Assembly (NCBI GenBank): GCA_009668975.1
Contig: SBEG01000014.1
Location: 1-64,000, forward strand
Source: Deltaproteobacteria bacterium
Lineage (GTDB): Bacteria; Desulfobacterota; Desulfuromonadia; Geobacterales; Geobacteraceae
Length of the DNA stretch: 64,000 nucleotides
Direction: 5' to 3'
Of the stretch, positions 24,167 through 32,977 are shown piece after piece. Made by a program: the position numbers and the translations under genes. Below the pieces are notes generated by a model. It did not search any database. It saw only the letters and a list, made by a program, of their open reading frames with translations, and was not told where the DNA came from. The stretch's first letter is position 1. Each line of letters starts with the position of its first letter.

Positions 24167-26470
24167 ATGCCAGTGGTGAAGATTGCCGACAACGGAAAGT
24201 TGACGCTGCCCGAGGATATCCTGGAAGGACTGGGGCTTGCAAGCGGCGATTCCGTCCTGATCGAGATGGACGGGCAACGGGCTGTTTTGTCCCGCCCGCC
24301 GGCAGCATCCGGGCCGGGCGTGACGGAGCGTCTCAGGGACGCGATCCGTCGAAAAAACCTGGAAACCCCCATGCGCTTCATCAAGGGTGTCGGTCCCAAA
24401 ATGGCGGAACTGCTCGCGCGAAAAGGAATACACACCGTGGAAGATGCCCTCTACCTTCTGCCGAATCGCTACGAGGACCGCAGGAAACTTCGCCGGATCG
24501 CGGAGCTGCGTCCCGGCTGCGTGGAGGTGTTTTCCGCCGAGGTGAAAACCGCTGATTCCGTTGCGAGCAAAGGGGGGCGCAGGTTTTTTGAAGCGCTGGT
24601 CAGCGATGACAGCGGCAGCCTGGTGCTGAAATGGTTCCAGTGCAACCCCCGCTACATGCAAGGAATCTGGCAGCCGGGCAAGCGCGGGATCTTCACCGGA
24701 GAAGTGGTAGTGTATGGTTCCCGCAGGGAAATCCACCATCCGGAAGTGGAATGGCTCAAGGCCGGTGACGACGTTGCTGCGCTGGTGGCCGGGGACCCGG
24801 TAAACTTTGGCCGGACCGTGCCGTTTTACCCGCTTACCGAGGGACTCCACCAGAAATCCCTGCGCAAGGTGCTGAAAGAGGTTGTTGATACCTATTCCTC
24901 GTCACTCACCATCCAAGTACCCGCTGCGATTGTGCGGCGGCGTTCGCTGCTGCCGGTCTCCGCGGCGCTGCAGGAAGTTCATTTTCCCGGGGATGCCGCC
25001 GACCTTGCCGAACTGAACAATCATGCCTCACAGGCTCACCGGACGCTGGTCTTTGATGAACTCTTTTTTCTGCAGCTTGGTCTGGCCATGAAGAAGCAGG
25101 GTACTTCCTTTGAGGAGGGCATCTCCTTCACCATCACGCATCAGCATACCCGGCCCCTGCTCAAGCTGCTTCCCTATGCCCTTACTGCCGCCCAGAAACG
25201 GGTTCTCTCCGAGATCAAGGAAGATATGGCTTCGCCCGGCCCCATGTATCGGCTTGTGCAGGGCGATGTGGGCAGCGGCAAAACGATTGTTGCGCTGCTG
25301 TCCGCCTTGCTCGCGGTGGAGAATGACTGTCAGACAGCCATCATGGCTCCCACGGAACTGCTCGCAGAGCAGCATTACCTGAATATCCACAAGCTCTGCG
25401 AACAGTTGGGAATCACGGTTTGCCTCCTCAGTTCCGCCATCAGGGGGAAGGCGCGGGCTGCGACGCTGGCGGCAATCGAAGCGGGCGAGGTGCAGATTAT
25501 CGTCGGGACCCAGGCGGTTATCCAGGAAAAGGTTGAGTTCAAGCGCCTCGGACTCGGGATTATCGATGAACAGCATCGTTTCGGTGTTCTCCAGCGCGGG
25601 GTACTGAAGAAAAAGGGCGTCAACCCCCATATCCTGGTGATGACGGCGACACCGATTCCCCGCTCTCTGGCCATGACGGTTTTCGGCGATCTTTCCCTGT
25701 CGGTTATCGATGAACTTCCACCGGGACGAACGCCGGTGACAACCAAGGTTTGTTTCGAGTCGCAGAGGGCCCAGGTCTACCGGCTGATCAGCGAGGAGGT
25801 TCGTGCGGGTCGGCAGGCCTATCTGATCTGCCCCCTGGTGGAAGAGTCGGAAAAATCGGAGCTCAAGGCGGCAACCCAGGTGGCGGAGCATCTGGCGGTC
25901 GACATTTTTCCGGAATTGCGCATCGGATTGCTGCATGGCCGGCTGAAGCCGGAAGAGAAGGAGGCGATCATGCACTCCTTCAAGGCGCGTGAAATCGACA
26001 TCCTGGTCGCAACCACGGTTATCGAGGTTGGTATTGATGTGCCAAATGCAACGGTTATGATAGTGGAACACGCCGAGCGTTTCGGCCTGTCCCAGCTTCA
26101 TCAGCTGCGCGGCCGGGTGGGGAGGGGGAGCCAGCTTTCCCGCTGCATCCTGCTGGCGGGAGGAAAGCTATCCGAGGAGGCGCAGCGGCGGCTGAAGGTC
26201 ATGGAGGGCACGACCGACGGCTTTCGCATCGCCGAGGCGGACCTGGAACTGCGCGGTCCGGGGGATTTTCTCGGTACCAGGCAGGCCGGGCTGCCCGATT
26301 TTCGGGTGTCCAGTATTCTCCGGGATGCCAGGATTCTTGAGGAGGCCCGTCAGGAGGCCTTTGCACTCGTTGAACAGGACCCGCGGCTGTCGAGCGAGGA
26401 AAATTTTCTGCTCCGGGAAGAGCTGCTGCGGCGCTGGGGCGGCCGGCTGGAGTTGGCCGGTGTCGCCTGA
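24167..26470 (+). CDS. recG: ATP-dependent DNA helicase RecG with AbrB/MazE-like N-terminus
   Basis: The 767-residue helicase regresses stalled forks and resolves Holliday junctions. Residues 68-103 (FIKGVGPKMAELL, then YLLPNRYEDRR) start the wedge region, and the helicase motifs are all present: GDVGSGKT, DEQHRFG, TATPIPRS, GLLHGRLK, TTVIEVGIDVPNAT and QLRGRVGRG. Unusually, residues 1-44 read like an AbrB/MazE swapped-hairpin domain (VVKIADNGKLTLPEDI, then GDSVLIEMDG) in place of the usual N-terminal helices. The reading frame is continuous across the join. The stop codon lies in one arm of a repeat palindrome. Confidence 0.93.
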   Translation: MPVVKIADNGKLTLPEDILEGLGLASGDSVLIEMDGQRAVLSRPPAASGPGVTERLRDAIRRKNLETPMRFIKGVGPKMAELLARKGIHTVEDALYLLPNRYEDRRKLRRIAELRPGCVEVFSAEVKTADSVASKGGRRFFEALVSDDSGSLVLKWFQCNPRYMQGIWQPGKRGIFTGEVVVYGSRREIHHPEVEWLKAGDDVAALVAGDPVNFGRTVPFYPLTEGLHQKSLRKVLKEVVDTYSSSLTIQVPAAIVRRRSLLPVSAALQEVHFPGDAADLAELNNHASQAHRTLVFDELFFLQLGLAMKKQGTSFEEGISFTITHQHTRPLLKLLPYALTAAQKRVLSEIKEDMASPGPMYRLVQGDVGSGKTIVALLSALLAVENDCQTAIMAPTELLAEQHYLNIHKLCEQLGITVCLLSSAIRGKARAATLAAIEAGEVQIIVGTQAVIQEKVEFKRLGLGIIDEQHRFGVLQRGVLKKKGVNPHILVMTATPIPRSLAMTVFGDLSLSVIDELPPGRTPVTTKVCFESQRAQVYRLISEEVRAGRQAYLICPLVEESEKSELKAATQVAEHLAVDIFPELRIGLLHGRLKPEEKEAIMHSFKAREIDILVATTVIEVGIDVPNATVMIVEHAERFGLSQLHQLRGRVGRGSQLSRCILLAGGKLSEEAQRRLKVMEGTTDGFRIAEADLELRGPGDFLGTRQAGLPDFRVSSILRDARILEEARQEAFALVEQDPRLSSEENFLLREELLRRWGGRLELAGVA

Positions 26471-26502
26471 TACCAATTCCCTTGATCTGGAATTGGTATC
26501 AG
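26467..26502. repeat. fused-ends palindrome of the 119-bp element family
   Basis: CTGATACCAATTCC and GGAATTGGTATCAG are perfect 14-bp inverted arms around CTTGATCT. The sequence equals the two ends of the element at 16535-16653 joined with the middle missing. It contains the recG stop codon. Confidence 0.65.
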
Positions 26503-26514
26503 AGAGAAAATAAA

Positions 26515-26545
26515 AAAAACCCGCTGACAATGCCAGCGGGTTTTT
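26515..26545. terminator. bidirectional terminator between recG and csp
   Basis: A 12-bp stem (AAAAACCCGCTG with CAGCGGGTTTTT) with a 7-nt loop has T-runs on both strands, serving the convergent recG and cold-shock genes. Confidence 0.88.
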
Positions 26546-26567
26546 CAGTCTTACGAGATGAAAAAAC

Positions 26568-26768
26568 TTACATCTTTCTGACGTTAGAAGCCTGAAGTCC
26601 TTTCGGACCATTGACCACTTCAAAGGTTACCGGTTCGCCTTCGGCGAGAGTCTTGAAGCCGTCGGCCTCAATGGCGGAGAAGTGAACGAAAACGTCTTCA
26701 CCGTTCTCCTGCTCGATAAAACCAAACCCCTTTGCATCGTTGAACCATTTAACTTTACCTTGAGCCAT
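26568..26768 (-). CDS. CspA-family cold-shock protein
   Basis: The 66-residue protein is a complete cold-shock domain that binds single-stranded RNA and DNA. RNP1 is KGFGFI and RNP2 is VFVHF, with GKVKWFND at the start. A ribosome site of the AGGGGG type precedes it. A sigma-70 promoter about 160 bp upstream gives a long leader, as in temperature-regulated csp genes. Which cold-shock paralogue this is cannot be told. Confidence 0.95.
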   Translation of the reverse strand: MAQGKVKWFNDAKGFGFIEQENGEDVFVHFSAIEADGFKTLAEGEPVTFEVVNGPKGLQASNVRKM

Positions 26769-26930
26769 TTTCCTACCCCCTTTCTTGCTTCCGGAACTTC
26801 AGTCCCGAAATTACACGGAACGCTGACATCTTAAGTTTCCGGAGTTTTGAGGCAGAAAAGCAACGAGGATTTTTTTCCTTCAGCACGCTTTTATCACCCG
26901 GCGATAACTTCCGAAACTTACTTAGGCCAT

Positions 26931-26959
26931 GACATAGCAGGGCGGCGCGGAGATGTCAA
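26931..26959 (-). promoter_or_regulatory. sigma-70-type promoter of csp gene
   Basis: On the minus strand TTGACA, a 17-bp spacer and TATGTC. Predicted start near 26924 gives a leader of about 156 nt, typical for cspA-type genes. Confidence 0.65.
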
Positions 26960-27122
26960 GCAAATTTTCGGGAAAAAATGGCCTCGTTTTTATGTTAAAA
27001 GTCTTCGTGAATAGCCGCTCGTTGCACGCAGGGCGGGACGGAAATCAAATGGGCCGGAATCATAACTCAGTTTTGTCCGGTAAGATTTTTGCGAACGTCG
27101 TGTAGCGACAGTTAGATGGTAG

Positions 27123-27142
27123 CCGGGGAATTCATTCCCCGG
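27123..27142. repeat. REP-like palindrome
   Basis: CCGGGGAAT and ATTCCCCGG with a 2-nt loop, perfect 9-bp stem. Confidence 0.4.
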
Positions 27143-27205
27143 AAATGAGAGGCAGATTTCACCTCGTCACATACGTGACGAATGAAAAAATGGATGTTTT
27201 TTCAC

Positions 27206-27224
27206 CCGTGGGATAAATCCACGG
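27206..27224. repeat. REP-like palindrome
   Basis: CCGTGG and CCACGG around a 7-nt loop; followed by CCACCAGGGCTATTGC, the style of REP sequences linked to RAYT transposases. Confidence 0.35.
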
Positions 27225-27304
27225 CCACCAGGGCTATTGCAAAGACCTAACCGGACGTCTGATCATAACTACAAAATTCTTTGAGCGAATCCGGTAGCCA
27301 AATT

Positions 27305-28375
27305 TTAGAAAGTGTTTATCCTTCCGATAAAGGCCATGAGCAGACCATAATGCTGATGGTTGAATCGCAAGGAAATCCGGTGGTACTTCAGCAGGTCAGG
27401 TTCGTCCGACTCCTCCGGAAAAGGGGCGCAGGCACAGATCCGGGTGCCAGGTAGCCGGATCTCGGGGAATTCATCTTCCAGGCGTTCAATATTTTCCTTA
27501 CTCAATTCTTTTGTCAGGCGAAAAATGAGATGGCTGTTGACAAAGCGCAGCGAATGGTAGTTGCGGTAAAAGTCCTCGATCACCTGGATTGCTTCGTTGA
27601 CATCCCGGGTTATGGTAAAGATGGAGAAATCTTCTCCGGAAATAAAGCCTTTGCCCAGCAGGCATTCCTTGACGAATTCAAACCACTGTGTCCAATAACC
27701 ATCTTCGTCCTCCAGAAGTACCAGCGGTTTCGGCGAGGTCTTGCCGGTCTGAATAAGGGTAAAGACTTCCATGGCTTCGTCCAGTGTCCCGAAACCGCCG
27801 GGAAAGACGGCAATGGCCTCCGTTTCTTTGACAAAGGCGACCTTGCGGGTGAAAAAATACTTGTAGGTTATCAGTCGGGGATTGGCAAGCATGACACGGT
27901 TGGGCATCTGCTCGAAGGGCAGCCTGATATTTACCGCAAATGAGTTCATTGCCCCGGCGCCTTCATTGCCCGCTTCCATGATGCCGCCGCCGCCACCGGT
28001 GATGATCATGTAGCCTTTTTCCGCCAGGAGCCTGCTGAAGGTGACGCATTTGGCATACATGGGCTCGTCCCGCCCGGTTCTGGCGGAGCCGAAAATCGTG
28101 ACCTTTTTTTTCTGCCGATAGGGTGCGAAGACCTTGTTGGTGTAGCGCATCTCCTTCATGGTGCTATTGAGAAGTTTCAGGTCGGCGAGATAGTCGCTTT
28201 CCTGGCCGGCCTTGAGCGCCGTGAGAATCATTTCACGGACCGAGGGGGCATGATGAATGCCCCCGGCCTTTTCCATGAGCAGGTCGATGATTTCATCGAC
28301 TTCTGCGTTGTCCCGCGAAAATTTCAGTTCCATCTCAGTGGTTAGCTCCTTTACAATGGTCGCGAAGTATAGCAT
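27305..28375 (-). CDS. LOG-family (TIGR00730-like) Rossmann-fold protein
   Basis: The product (356 residues from the first ATG) carries the LOG signature GGGGGIMEAGNEGA and PGGFGTLDEAMEV in its central 200 residues. Members of this fold include cytokinin-activating phosphoribohydrolases and nucleotide-binding proteins of unknown role; with long extensions at both ends this one is of the larger bacterial type. The true start may be Met15 at 28333: AAGGAG lies 12 nt before that codon and the first ATG has no ribosome site. The C-terminus contains CACAPFPEESDEPD. It diverges from leuC. Confidence 0.8.
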   Translation of the reverse strand: MLYFATIVKELTTEMELKFSRDNAEVDEIIDLLMEKAGGIHHAPSVREMILTALKAGQESDYLADLKLLNSTMKEMRYTNKVFAPYRQKKKVTIFGSARTGRDEPMYAKCVTFSRLLAEKGYMIITGGGGGIMEAGNEGAGAMNSFAVNIRLPFEQMPNRVMLANPRLITYKYFFTRKVAFVKETEAIAVFPGGFGTLDEAMEVFTLIQTGKTSPKPLVLLEDEDGYWTQWFEFVKECLLGKGFISGEDFSIFTITRDVNEAIQVIEDFYRNYHSLRFVNSHLIFRLTKELSKENIERLEDEFPEIRLPGTRICACAPFPEESDEPDLLKYHRISLRFNHQHYGLLMAFIGRINTF

Positions 28376-28422
28376 TGTTCAGGTTACGTGGTAAACAGAG
28401 AAGCTTGTTTGTGATTATTAAT

Positions 28423-28451
28423 TTGATTTATCGTCTCGTTTTGATTAGATT
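28423..28451 (+). promoter_or_regulatory. candidate promoter of leuCD
   Basis: TTGATT, 17-bp spacer, TAGATT; four of six matches in each element, about 100 bp before leuC. Confidence 0.4.
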
Positions 28452-28556
28452 ATGCCGATAGTTGCGTCTGTTTCCCCTGCGCATGTTGACTGGCTTGTCT
28501 GATTTGACGCGGCCGGAAGCAGCAGTAAGTAGAGAGAAATGAAAGGAAACATAGAG

Positions 28557-29846
28557 ATGGGAAAGACAACAGCAGAAAAGATTTTCGCCAGCCATCTGGT
28601 TGAAGAGCCATTTCCCGGAGCCAAGGTGCTTCGTCTTGATGTGGTCATGTGCCACGAGATAACTACGCCCATTGCCATTGCCGATCTGGTGGCACGGGGA
28701 AAAGATCGCGTCTTTGATCCAACCAAGATCAAGGCGGTCATTGACCACGTGACCCCGAGCAAGGACAGCAAAACCGCCACCCAGGCGAAAATCCTGCGCG
28801 AATGGGCACGGCGGCAGGGAATCAGGGACTTTTTCGATGTGGGCGCGAACGGCGTCTGCCATGCCCTGTTTCCGGAGAAAGGTTTCATTCGTCCCGGCTA
28901 CACCATTATCATGGGCGATTCCCATACCTGTACCCACGGTGCCTTCGGCGCCTTTGCCGCGGGTGTCGGAACGACGGATCTTGAGGTCGGTATTCTCAAG
29001 GGGGTCTGTGCCTTCCGTGAGCCGAAGACGATCAGGATCAACCTCAACGGTACTCTGCCCCGGGGGGTCTATGCCAAGGATGTTATCCTCTTTGTGATCG
29101 GCCAGTTGGGCGTGAACGGCGCCACTGACCGGGTCATGGAGTTCCGCGGGCCGGTGGTGGATGCCATGTCCATGGAATCCCGCATGACCCTGACAAATAT
29201 GGCAATCGAGGCGGGGGGAACCTCGGGCATCTGTATGCCGGACGAAGTTACCGTCGACTACCTCTGGCCGTTTATCATGGACCAGTTCCCGTCAAAAGAG
29301 GCCGCGCTGGCCGAATATCGCACCTGGTGGTCCGATGAAGATGCCAGCTATGACAAGATCTACGATTTTGACGTTTCCGCTCTGGAGCCGCTGGTCACCT
29401 ATGGCTACAAGCCTGATCAGGTCAAGACGGTTACGGAGATGGCCGGAACGCCGGTCGACCAGATCTATCTCGGTTCCTGCACCAACGGACGGATCGAGGA
29501 CCTCCGGGTTGCCGCTTCGATGCTGAAGGGCAGAACCCTTCATCCCAAGGTCCGCGGCATCCTTTCCCCGGCAACGCCGAAGATCTTCCAGGATGCCCTG
29601 AAAGAGGGGTTGATCGACATCTTCATGCAGGCCGGTTTCTGTGTCACCAACCCCACTTGCGGCGCCTGTCTCGGCATGAGCACCGGGGTCCTGGCCGAGG
29701 GCGAGGTCTGCGCGGCCACCACCAACCGGAATTTCCAGGGCAGAATGGGCAAGGGCGGCATGGTCCACCTTCTTTCGCCTGCCAGCAGCATTGCCGCGGC
29801 AATTGAAGGGAAAATTGCCGATCCGCGGAAATACCTTCCCGAATAA
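28557..29846 (+). CDS. leuC: 3-isopropylmalate/homoaconitate dehydratase large subunit
   Basis: The 429-residue protein is the Fe-S catalytic subunit of the archaeal-type LeuC/HACN family. MGDSHTCTHGAFG, SCTNGRIEDL and NPTCGACLGM carry the substrate and [4Fe-4S] cluster residues. The length (about 430) separates it from the ~470-residue enterobacterial LeuC. The start at 28557 is preferred because AAAGGA lies 9 nt upstream; an in-frame ATG at 28539 is possible. With LeuD it isomerises 2-isopropylmalate, or citramalate in the isoleucine route, and the sequence does not decide which. No leuA or leuB lies nearby. Confidence 0.88.
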   Translation: MGKTTAEKIFASHLVEEPFPGAKVLRLDVVMCHEITTPIAIADLVARGKDRVFDPTKIKAVIDHVTPSKDSKTATQAKILREWARRQGIRDFFDVGANGVCHALFPEKGFIRPGYTIIMGDSHTCTHGAFGAFAAGVGTTDLEVGILKGVCAFREPKTIRINLNGTLPRGVYAKDVILFVIGQLGVNGATDRVMEFRGPVVDAMSMESRMTLTNMAIEAGGTSGICMPDEVTVDYLWPFIMDQFPSKEAALAEYRTWWSDEDASYDKIYDFDVSALEPLVTYGYKPDQVKTVTEMAGTPVDQIYLGSCTNGRIEDLRVAASMLKGRTLHPKVRGILSPATPKIFQDALKEGLIDIFMQAGFCVTNPTCGACLGMSTGVLAEGEVCAATTNRNFQGRMGKGGMVHLLSPASSIAAAIEGKIADPRKYLPE

Positions 29847-29853
29847 GACCCGC

Positions 29854-29908
29854 TCCGGACGCTTCGGTCCGGAACATTCCGCCGTGCCGGGGCCTGCTCC
29901 GGCACGGC
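29854..29908 (+). promoter_or_regulatory. two tandem hairpins between leuC and leuD
   Basis: TCCGGAC/GTCCGGA with a GCTTCG loop (29854-29873) and GCCGTGCCGG/CCGGCACGGC (29881-29908) stand in the 145-bp gap. A short GGTTTTAT follows the second, so partial termination or mRNA protection is possible. Confidence 0.5.
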
Positions 29909-29991
29909 GCAAGGTTTTATCCCCGCAAATGAAGGGGCCCGTCACCATTCTTGGGAGGCGGTGAAAATTCAATCAACTCAGGAGAGGAAAT

Positions 29992-30519
29992 ATGAAAACC
30001 TTTGGCGGTCCCGTTCTTTTCCTAGACCGTGACGACATAAACACCGATGAAATCATTCCGGCCCGTTATCTGACTGAAATAACCAAGGCAGATCTGAAGC
30101 CGTATATTCTGGAAGATCTGAAACTTTCCGGGTTTGATCCGAAGAGTGAAACCACGAAAGCCGCCAGGGTAATCGTTACCCGGGCGAATTTCGGCTGCGG
30201 CTCCTCGCGGGAACACGCCCCCTGGGTGCTTGAGGTGAACGGTATCACCGCGGTGATCGCCGAGTCCTTTGCCCGGATCTTTCGTCAGAACATGTTTAAC
30301 TGCGGCATGGCGGCAATCGAGTTGAAAAAAGAGGTTATCGATGCGCTCTTTTCCTATCAGGACTGTCCTGACAGCACGATTGCCATTGACCTTGACGCCC
30401 TGTCCATTACGGTACAAGGAGGCGGCCGGAAGGAGACGTTTTCTTTCGAAATCGCACCCTTTGACAAGGCACTGGTACTGGCCGGCGGCTGGGTCGACTA
30501 TGCCGACAAGAAATACTGA
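29992..30519 (+). CDS. leuD: 3-isopropylmalate/homoaconitate dehydratase small subunit
   Basis: The 175-residue swivel subunit partners LeuC. DDINTDEIIPARYL near the start and GCGSSREHAPW are diagnostic for the small subunit, and the length fits the archaeal-type enzyme. The ribosome site AGGAGAGG is 6 nt before the ATG. Separate from leuC by 145 bp but in the same orientation. Confidence 0.92.
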   Translation: MKTFGGPVLFLDRDDINTDEIIPARYLTEITKADLKPYILEDLKLSGFDPKSETTKAARVIVTRANFGCGSSREHAPWVLEVNGITAVIAESFARIFRQNMFNCGMAAIELKKEVIDALFSYQDCPDSTIAIDLDALSITVQGGGRKETFSFEIAPFDKALVLAGGWVDYADKKY

Positions 30520-30557
30520 CAGGGAATTCCCTGCATTCACACGGTGTACGGATTTTC

Positions 30558-32075
30558 ATGAACATGGCCATGGGTGGTAAAATATTTTTTATCATTTTTC
30601 TCTTCGTTCTGACTGTTGCTTCGCCCCTTTGCGCCGAGGAGCAACAGCCGGAAAAAGAGGAAGGGTCCATCATTACCCTTTGGCCGTTCTTCGACTACCG
30701 GGAGAGCCCGCAACAAGGCTTCAGAAATTTATCGATCCTTGGGCCGCTTTTGAAATTTCAGCGGAACGGGGAAACGGAAACAACGGCAGTCAGACCGTTT
30801 TTTTACCGGACTGAAGATGCCGTTGATGATACTTCTCGTACGGCTTACCTCTATCCTATTGCCTCATCAGAAACCTGGGCAGAGGGAAAGTATCTCCAGG
30901 TGCTGCAGCTCTTCCAGAAGAGAACACCCCTGCCTGGTGTCGAGGAGCGGCGCGGGCCGATGTTGTTTCCTTTCTACATCAGTGGAACTTCGGAAAAGCA
31001 TGGGCATTATGTCTCGGTGTTTCCTTTTTACGGGGACATTTACGACCGCTTCTGGAAGGATGAATACCACTACGTCCTCTTTCCGCTTTATGGGCGTACG
31101 GTAAAAAACGGCACCGAGACCCGCAACTATCTCTATCCTTTTTTCTCCCTCATCAAGGGGGAAAAAGAAAGCGGTTTCCAGATCTGGCCCCTGTATGGAC
31201 AGGCGGAGAAGGAAGGCGTCTACCGTAAGCGCTCTGCTCTATGGCCCGTGTATTTTCAGGAAGAACTGGGTCTCGATACCGATTCACCGACCCGGAAGTT
31301 TTACCTTTTTCCCTTTTATACATCTTCAATTTCGCGGAAGAGAACCGAGAAACATTACCTGTGGCCATTTTTTGGCCATATCTCCGACTCGGAGAAAAAA
31401 CTCGAAGAACGTGATTATTTCTGGCCATTTGTTGTCACGATCCGCAGTGAAGAGCGAAATCTCGACCGTTACTTGCCCTTCTACAGCGTGGATCGCCGCA
31501 AAAACAGCCTGAAACGCTGGTACCTGTGGCCTTTATTCAGCCATCAGGAGCTGACTTCGGACAGCTATCAGTTGGAGCGCAACCGGGTCCTGTTCTTTCT
31601 CTACTCCGATGCCACGGAAACCTGGACGATTGACGGCAAGTCACGCAGCAAGATTTCCTGTTGGCCTTTCTTTACCTACCGAAGTGATGAGCGGGGTGTG
31701 AAGACGGTAAGTTTTCCTGCACCGGTCGAACCGATCCTCAACAAGGAAGGGATTGAGAACAGCTGGGCCCCGCTTTGGCGGCTCTATATCCAGAAGTGGA
31801 ACGATGCCGGAGATTCTGCGGTATCTTTCCTCTGGAATCTCTATTGGCACGAGAGCCGCAGCGATGATCTGGCCTATGAGCTGTTTCCCTTTATTTCCTA
31901 TCGCTCGGAGAAGAAGGGAACTGACCTGGCTTTCTTGAAGGGCTTGATCCGCTACCGCAAACAAAACGATACCAATGAACTCCGGTTTCTGTGGCTCCCG
32001 TTCGGGCTTGAGTGGGGTAAACCCGCCCTGCCTGAACAACGGAAGGCAGGGATGGACACAAGGAGTGAAAAGTGA
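30558..32075 (+). CDS. secreted WPFF/FPFY-repeat protein of unknown function
   Basis: The 505-residue product has a Sec signal peptide (cleavage after SPLCA near residue 26) and then about sixteen short motifs of the form [LFIY]-[WF]-P-[FLV]-[FY], for example LWPFF, LFPFY, LFPLY, IWPLY and LWPLF, roughly every 20-35 residues through the whole chain. Between them lie charged, strand-like stretches with many Arg, Lys and Glu. This points to a repeated beta structure in the periplasm or outer membrane; no known fold was recognised. Its stop overlaps the mlaE start, tying it to lipid transport. Confidence 0.78.
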   Translation: MNMAMGGKIFFIIFLFVLTVASPLCAEEQQPEKEEGSIITLWPFFDYRESPQQGFRNLSILGPLLKFQRNGETETTAVRPFFYRTEDAVDDTSRTAYLYPIASSETWAEGKYLQVLQLFQKRTPLPGVEERRGPMLFPFYISGTSEKHGHYVSVFPFYGDIYDRFWKDEYHYVLFPLYGRTVKNGTETRNYLYPFFSLIKGEKESGFQIWPLYGQAEKEGVYRKRSALWPVYFQEELGLDTDSPTRKFYLFPFYTSSISRKRTEKHYLWPFFGHISDSEKKLEERDYFWPFVVTIRSEERNLDRYLPFYSVDRRKNSLKRWYLWPLFSHQELTSDSYQLERNRVLFFLYSDATETWTIDGKSRSKISCWPFFTYRSDERGVKTVSFPAPVEPILNKEGIENSWAPLWRLYIQKWNDAGDSAVSFLWNLYWHESRSDDLAYELFPFISYRSEKKGTDLAFLKGLIRYRKQNDTNELRFLWLPFGLEWGKPALPEQRKAGMDTRSEK

Positions 32076-32848
32076 TGGGAGTCCTGGAAAGGATCGGGAA
32101 AAAGATCCTCTACTTTATGCAGATCGTCGGCGAGATGTTGAAGCTGCTCGGCCAGACAGTGTATTCTTTTCGAGAGGCACCGCGGAATCTGCAGAGCATC
32201 TTTTCGCAAATGGCGATGATCGGCTATGAAACACTGCCCATTGCTTCGGTGATGGGTTTCTTCGTCGGTATGGTATTGGCGCTGCAGACCGGTTCCGAGT
32301 TGGCGAAGTATGGGACCCAGGACATCATCGGGACCATTGTCGGCCTCTCCATGGTGCGTGAGTTGGGGCCGGTAATGACCAGCTTTCTTGTTGCGGGCCG
32401 GATCGGCTCCGCCATTGCCGCCGAGTTGGGCGTCATGACGGTCTATGAGGAAATTGATGCGCTCAAGACTTTGGATATCGATCCGGTGCGTTACCTGGCA
32501 ATGCCGCGCTTTATCGCCTGTATTGTCTGTCTGCCGATCCTGACCCTCTATGCCGATTGTGTCGGTATGGCCGGCGGGGCCCTGATCAGTCATCTCCATC
32601 CGAAGATTTTCATTTCCTATGCCACCTACTATGAGAGTCTTAAGGTTGCCTTGAAGTTCAAGGAAATTGGGGCAGGACTGATAAAATCTTTTGTTTTTGG
32701 CGGGATTATTGCTCTGGTTGGTTGTTATGTCGGCTTTGCCACCTCGGGTGGCGCACGTGGTATCGGGCGTTCCACGACCCGGGCCGTGGTTCTTTCGTTC
32801 ATCCTGATCCTGGCTGCAGATTACCTGCTGACCCGGGTACTTTTGTAA
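32075..32848 (+). CDS. mlaE: MlaE-family lipid ABC transporter permease
   Basis: The 257-residue inner-membrane protein is the permease of a phospholipid transporter. Family features are clear: FREAPRNLQSIFSQM near the start, GMVLALQTGSELAKYG, and VRELGPVMTSFLVAGRIGSA in the core, with five or so membrane helices. The ATG overlaps the previous stop as TGATG, and AAGGAG lies upstream; the neighbouring GTG at 32072 could also start it. The usual mlaF ATPase gene is not in this operon, so the ATPase must come from elsewhere. Confidence 0.9.
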   Translation: MGVLERIGKKILYFMQIVGEMLKLLGQTVYSFREAPRNLQSIFSQMAMIGYETLPIASVMGFFVGMVLALQTGSELAKYGTQDIIGTIVGLSMVRELGPVMTSFLVAGRIGSAIAAELGVMTVYEEIDALKTLDIDPVRYLAMPRFIACIVCLPILTLYADCVGMAGGALISHLHPKIFISYATYYESLKVALKFKEIGAGLIKSFVFGGIIALVGCYVGFATSGGARGIGRSTTRAVVLSFILILAADYLLTRVLL

Positions 32849-32977
32849 TAACTTTTATCCTGCGAGGTATTCGGACCATTCGCTGTCCACTCCCGGAGTG
32901 GCGCCAAACCGATATCACGAACGGACTTTGCATGGAGAGCTGCTCTGGCGGCTCTTTACAGACAGGAGGTAGCTGCC

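Larger units (their letters stand above)
26769..27304. other. csp leader and repeat-bearing intergenic region
   Basis: From 26769 to about 26924 is the probable csp leader. From 26990 to 27304 no gene is seen; it holds two perfect hairpins (27123-27142 and 27206-27224) that look like REP sequences. Confidence 0.55.

Noticed and set aside
26467..26502. Palindrome after recG as a terminator
   Set aside because: No T-run follows and its sequence matches the repeat family; the true terminator is the next hairpin at 26515-26545.
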